This document shows positions 59,170-64,000 of a DNA stretch of 64,000 nt, one piece after another. The position numbers and the translations under genes are program-made. This stretch comes from Piper betle (lineage: Eukaryota; Streptophyta; Magnoliopsida; Piperales; Piperaceae): positions 1 to 64,000 of the forward strand of contig JAURVB010013217.1 of NCBI GenBank assembly GCA_033002965.1, given 5' to 3'. The notes under the pieces were generated by a model that made no database searches, had not been told where the DNA came from, and saw only the letters and a program-made list of their open reading frames with translations. Position 1 is the first letter of the stretch. Each line of letters starts with the position of its first letter.

Positions 59170-60581
59170 TCTTATGTCTGAAGGTGAGGATCTAATCATG
59201 TTGGCAAAGCACAAGGAAATCACTCTCTCCCTTAAGGACACTCCCTCACTAAACCCACCATTTAAGCCAAGCGTTCTAATGTGAGTTGAATACCTCTCAT
59301 TGGCTTAGGTCACACTGCATGTCTGACCATCTACATGATCTGTATACCATGGCAATAACTTATATGTCTGCTGTCATGCTAATTGAGCAATCTAACCACT
59401 GTGACCATCCAATCTGGAGGCCATTACTGCCCTGTTCTCTAACTTTGGCCATATGCATCCCATAAGACTATCACTAACAATGTCTGAAGATCCCTATAAG
59501 ATTGTCACTAACACTAACTTGCAATAAACATCTGACCTAAGGATGTTAGGTTAAAGCTATGGTATGCAAGATGGTTGGTGAAGTCAATCTTGAGTCATCT
59601 CTTCAAAGCAATCTTAGTGAACCTAACTTTCCTCTGCAAGGCTGATGTGACCAAAGCTATATCTTGTCCTCAATCTCTAACCTATTCTGAATGCTGTGAC
59701 AAGCGGTCTCTATGCAAAGCTAAGAAAATCCTCATGGAATTGTCCTCCTGTAAGGTAACTACTTGGCCTTTGCTTTCACAATAATTGCTCACTCGGACTG
59801 TGGTAGTGCATCACTGATGGTGGTTGTGCGTCACGGACAGTGGTAGTGCATCACAGACGATGGCAGTGCATCACGGACAATGGTAGTGCATCACAGACGA
59901 TGGCAGTGCATCAACGTTAGTGTTGGGTACCTCAGACAATGGTTGTACATCATAGACGGCGGTTGTGCTGCTTGTACAGTGGATGTGCAACTCCAAAGGC
60001 GGTTATGCAACTTAGGTGCTCAAGTATGATCCCGATCATGTACTTTATTAGCCCATTACTATCTCTGACATGTCTTCCTCCTTCTATCTGTCTCATCAGA
60101 GGTAGCTACTAACAACTCTGCTCAGGCTACCCAACCATGTGTGTATGATCTAGAGGGGTATGGATCATAGTGGTGACACGTATGACTGGTCCTCAATAGC
60201 AATCACTAATCAAGCCCTTACAAATCAAGTGAAATCCGGTCAACCATCTAATCCGTGGTCAAAGGTAATCTCGCTCATCCTCAGTGTCCATGCCTCTGTC
60301 TAGTGAAGATTGAGTAAACAACAATACTGTTTTAATAGACGTACACTAGTGGAAGAGGGGGAGGCAACGAAGTGTCCATGGGTTGTAGATCCACCTTGCT
60401 ACTCATCCTCATCCACTGTTATCTCCTCGAAATGGTGCCTCCAAATCATCTGCCCCCAATTCTCTTCTATGCTCCAAGTGCTCCAAATGCATAAGTGTCT
60501 ACTTGCATAGCAACATCCTCCATCCATAATAATTTGTCTGAAGGTTAAAGTTCTCCAAAGTAGACCTCGAACTATGCCTAT
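59170..60581. other. Unassigned region with a minisatellite
   Basis: No gene recognised. Short frames of 60-70 codons have no family features. The minisatellite 59790-60010 is described separately. Confidence 0.3.
59790..60010 (+). repeat. Minisatellite of about 24-bp units
   Basis: Roughly nine imperfect units with the shape GGTAGTGCATCACAGACGAT; the best are at 59800-59910. Later units drift (GGTTGTGCTGC, GGATGTGCAACTC). Period about 22-24 bp. Confidence 0.8.
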
Positions 60582-61893
60582 TATAACGACCCGCCTATTC
60601 CGAGCTACGAGCCAAGTGTTACTATACGAAACTAAGTGTCTCGTAAATTAATTTTCTATTAATTTTCAATCATTTTAAATATACTATAACCTCGAAACAA
60701 TTTAAGCCCATGAACTGAACCAAAATCTCACTACCATGCAGACAATCTTAAGGAAAGAATAGTCTATAATAAAGTCCTCCAGCTGTCCCGACTCTACACA
60801 TCCTTCCATGCTCATACCTGCAGAGGGAATTCCGCATTAGTGATAAAATTACTAAGCTGCATAATTAAATGAAACGAGTCAATATAATCCCTATTAACAT
60901 TTCTCGCGACTTTTAGTAGTTATGAGCCTATGTTGAAGCTTCAATTATGCTGGGAGGGTGCCCACCCCATCCAGCTACAATCCCATGCATGCACACACAC
61001 GCTACGTGGCCCACGGCCTGTATTTACCGATATTGGCCATTGACTCACCCTCTCGGTATCACAAGTGCATAATGAGCCATCTTGCGCCACTATGCCCTAT
61101 CACCCCTTTTGACATGGGGGCAGGTATTTAATCATTTAGGGGTGCTGCCTTTGTGTCGAATTGAGTTAACCGGTTCCACTCGGCGCATGGTGGTCGGATA
61201 TGAACTTAAGTCGACCAAGACTCCCACATAGTAATTTTTTTAAAGGGTATGGCCCCGTGTCGGACTGAGTCAATTCCTTGACCCTAGTTGCACTCTGTGC
61301 ATGGTGGTCGAATCTGGTCTCATGCTGACCAGGGCTTCCAAAAAGGAAACATACAACATTTCAAATAATTATACGGACCTGGTAATGTGATGAAGAACCT
61401 GCAACTATAACACACGATCCTAAAGCCTTCCCTTTGTGAGTCAAATGTGCTCACAAACTATCAAGAGGATGTTTCATTCAACATCAACAGAACTCTCCTT
61501 CATATAGAAGAATATGTGTTGAGTTCAAAAAGTCACGACATTAAATTTTATTAATATTGTAGAATTGAAGAAGGTACTCCATTAAATTTTATAGAAAAGA
61601 ACGTAATCACAAATAATTATATTAAATGCCTATAATTAGTTTGATAATGAAAAGTCAAAAACTTATTATTTACATAATGTGAGTGAATGTCAAATCGCAC
61701 TCATAAGTCCCAATCTCAAAAAATCAATAAACAAAGTTTATTTAAATCATTCATAAATATCATTGTCCCGATATGATAAAGGTCAATATTGATTTTTTAA
61801 AATACTATTTAGTAAAATATTATTTATAGTTTGTTCTTAAGATTTACAAAATCCTAAATAAAATAACCTAATTATTTTTTTTAGGGTTTTACA
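60582..61893 (-). mobile_element. Family-C LTR C1 (1312 bp)
   Basis: Plus-strand ends TATAACGACCCGCC (one G-to-A change from TGTAACGAC) and GGGTTTTACA. Followed at 61894 by the purine tract of the minus-strand internal region. Very similar to C2. It contains one diverged unit of the family-B tandem repeat (61140-61380). No coding sequence. Confidence 0.82.
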
Positions 61894-62367
61894 ATCTCCT
61901 AGGCTTGGAATTTTGTCCTCGAAAATATAATAAGGAGAAAATTTGGGGTTTTACAATCTCCAGCTTGGGAATTTTGTCCTCTAAAATATAAAGCGGTTAT
62001 GAGGAGAAAAAAATAATGTTTTTTAATCATTGCCTCTAATATCATAGAGTGGGGCACACTGTCCCATGACATTATTATCCATATCGTACGGGTGTCCCAT
62101 ACCACCCATACAACCAAGATAACACCTCTGATTGTGAAGGCGTCCCATATACACTCATTGGCTTAAGCGTCATGTTCACCTAGCATGACACATAAGTGGC
62201 ACACCCACAATTATTTACCATCTAAAATAATGAAAATTAATTGTATAAAAGAATGATCAATTTGTATATAAGAGAAATTTTACCCTTGGGATAGTGGACT
62301 CATAGACTTTCAACAAGGTAATGATTGATTTGCATGGTTCCGCGCGAAACACAGCTCTGATACTACA
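61894..62367 (-). mobile_element. Short internal region between C1 and C2
   Basis: Only about 475 bp. At the C2 side, a primer-binding site near 62353-62366 reads TAGTATCAGAGCTG on the minus strand, near the initiator tRNA-Met site. At the C1 side there is a purine tract. The LTR-start and purine-tract edge is duplicated (61889-61893 and 61951-61955, offset 62 bp). No gag or pol. The arrangement is that of a small non-autonomous LTR element or a deletion product. Confidence 0.75.
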
Positions 62368-63705
62368 TGTAACCACCTTGCTCGTTCCGAGCCACGAGCA
62401 AAGTGTTACTATACGAAAATAAGTGCCTCGTAAATTAATTTTCTATTAATTTTCTTTCAATCATTTTAAATATACTATAACCTCGAAACAATTTAAGCCC
62501 ATGAACTGAACCAAAATCTCACTACCATGCAGACAATCTTAAGGAAAGAGTAGTCTATAATAAAGTCCTCCAGCTGTCCCGACTCTACACATCCTTCCAT
62601 TCTCATACCTGCAGAGGGAATTCCGCATTAGTGATAAAACTACTAAGTCACATAATTAAATGAAACTAGTCAATATAATCCCTATTATCATTTCTCGAGA
62701 CTTTTAATAGTTATAAGCCTATGTTGAGCTCCAATTATGCTGCGAGGGGTGCCCACCCCATCCAGCTACAATCTCATGTATGCGCACACACGCTATGTGG
62801 CCCACGGCCTGTAGTTACCGATATTTGTCATTGACTCACCCTCTCGGTATCATAAGTGCATAATGAGTTGTCTTGCGCCACTGCACCCTCTATCACGCCT
62901 TTCGGCATGGGGGGCAGGCATTCAATCTTTTTTGGTGTGTTGTCCTATGTCGAATTGAGTCAATTCATTGACCCCGGTTGCACTCGGTGAAGGTGGTCGG
63001 ATATGAACTCAAGTCGACCTCGTTGACTCCCACATAGTAATTTCTTTGAAGGGTGCGGCCCTGTGTCAGACTGAGTCAATTCCTTGACCCTAGTTGCACT
63101 CGGCGCGTGGTTGTCGAATATGGGCTCTGGCCGACCAGGGCTGCCAAAAAGGGAAAATACAACATTTCAAATAATTATACGGACCTGGTATTGTGATGAG
63201 GAACCCGCAACTATAACACACGATCCTAAAAGCCTTCCCTTGTGAGTCAAATGTGCCCATAAACTATCTAGAGGATAAAGTCCCATTTAACATCAACAAA
63301 ACTTCTTCTTTTATATAGAAGAATATGTGTAGAATTCAAGAAGTAACTACATTAAATTTATTAATTCGTGTGGAATTGAAGAAGGTACTCCATTAAATTT
63401 TATAGAAAAGAACGAAATCACAAATAATTATATTAAATGCCTATAATTAGTTTGGTAATGAAAAGTCAAAAACTTATTATTTACTTAATGTGAATGAATG
63501 TTAAATTGCATTCATAACTCCCAATCCAAAAAAATTCAATAAACAAAATTTATTTTAAATCATTCTTAAATATCATTGTACCAATTTGATAAAGGTTAAT
63601 ATTGATTTTTAAGAATACTATTTAGTTAAATATTTTTATGATTTGTTCTTAAGATTAACAAAACCCTAAATAAAATAACCTAATTAATTTTTACAGGGTT
63701 TTACA
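62368..63705 (-). mobile_element. Family-C LTR C2 (1338 bp)
   Basis: Plus-strand ends TGTAACCACC and GGGTTTTACA, a near copy of C1. It is followed by another purine tract, so it is at once the 5' LTR of the C1-C2 element and the 3' LTR of a further unit extending beyond the window. Confidence 0.85.
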
Positions 63706-64000
63706 ATCTCCCCAGCTTGGGAATTTTCATCCTCGAAAATATATTAAGGAGAAAATTTGAGGTTTTACAATCTCCCCAGCTTGGGAATTTTTGTCCTCTA
63801 AAATATAATATGGTTATGAGGCTAGGAGAAGAGGAACATGCCTGGCTCGGTGAAGGACGGCATCTTGGATCACTGCTATAAAATACGCACATGAGGCTTC
63901 CTCGCTTGCTGATTTTACCTTGTTGTTGATGCTTTGTTGGGATGTTTAGATGCTGGTTCAATTGGGTGCCAAGATAAGGGTTGGAGGAGAAGGACGAACC
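63706..64000 (-). mobile_element. Start of a further family-C internal region
   Basis: Begins with purine tract CCAAGCTGGGGAGAT on the minus strand and repeats the LTR edge at 63765-63769 (offset 64 bp), as next to C1. The sequence after 63815 differs from 61990-62360 and is not recognised. Cut by the window end. Confidence 0.6.

Overview
The window is nuclear DNA of a flowering plant, most likely a eudicot. It holds one intact plant-type FAR1-related gene (an immobilised Mutator-like transposase), fragments of intron-bearing plant genes (ATG9, an AP2/ERF domain), an intact plastid-type rpl22 reading frame, and a large excess of Ty3/gypsy chromovirus LTR retrotransposons. Nothing bacterial or CRISPR-like was seen. 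I cannot name the species.

Layout. 1-1.2 kb: repeated copies of a short imperfect hairpin module (TTGACTCG...CGAGTCAA). 1.2-4.5 kb: a C-rich leader with a 164-bp tandem repeat, a candidate 5'UTR intron, and the single-exon FAR1-related gene. 4.5-8.5 kb: a patchwork of gene fragments and duplications (tRNA-like sequence, 221-bp direct repeat, 39-bp inverted repeat, 38-bp repeat, AP2 fragment, four ATG9 exons, an unknown conserved-looking exon). 8.5-14.9 kb: a degraded minus-strand chromovirus (family B copy B1). 15.2-18.5 kb: a complete 3.26-kb solo LTR of family A with a perfect 5-bp target duplication. 21.1-21.8 kb: a short solo LTR. 22.8-28.0 kb: two family-A LTRs in tandem. 28.0-32.3 kb: mostly unassigned, with a degraded plus-strand gag. 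32.3-56.8 kb: a deep nest. An LTR here called D is split by family-A element A1 (34874-56208). A1 is itself interrupted by family-B element B2 (45171-53850), by a partial B LTR (B3) and by a 1.3-kb insert. 56.8-60.6 kb: mostly unassigned, with two minisatellites and the rpl22 copy. 60.6-64.0 kb: a tandem LTR-internal-LTR array of small non-autonomous elements (family C).

The LTR boundaries rest on internal evidence: matching termini (TGTAA...TTACA type), purine-rich tracts, primer-binding sites resembling initiator tRNA-Met, and target-site duplications (AAAAG/AAAAG; TATCT/TATCT; CCTAG/CCTGG; TTGAG/TTGGG). No retroelement here is coding-intact. B2 has an almost complete pol, but it has one in-frame TAG and lacks the protease region.

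The most unusual signal is a cassette made of an AT-rich hairpin with paired inverted W-box-like cores followed by a C-rich block of about 0.3-0.7 kb. It occurs in sense orientation in family-A LTRs and in antisense orientation in family-B LTRs. The hairpin with a C-rich stretch also lies just upstream of the FAR1-related gene. Family-A LTRs also begin with a terminal hairpin whose arms appear to change together between copies, and their C-rich block ends at a conserved splice-donor-like site. Exact percentages of identity could not be computed and are not claimed.
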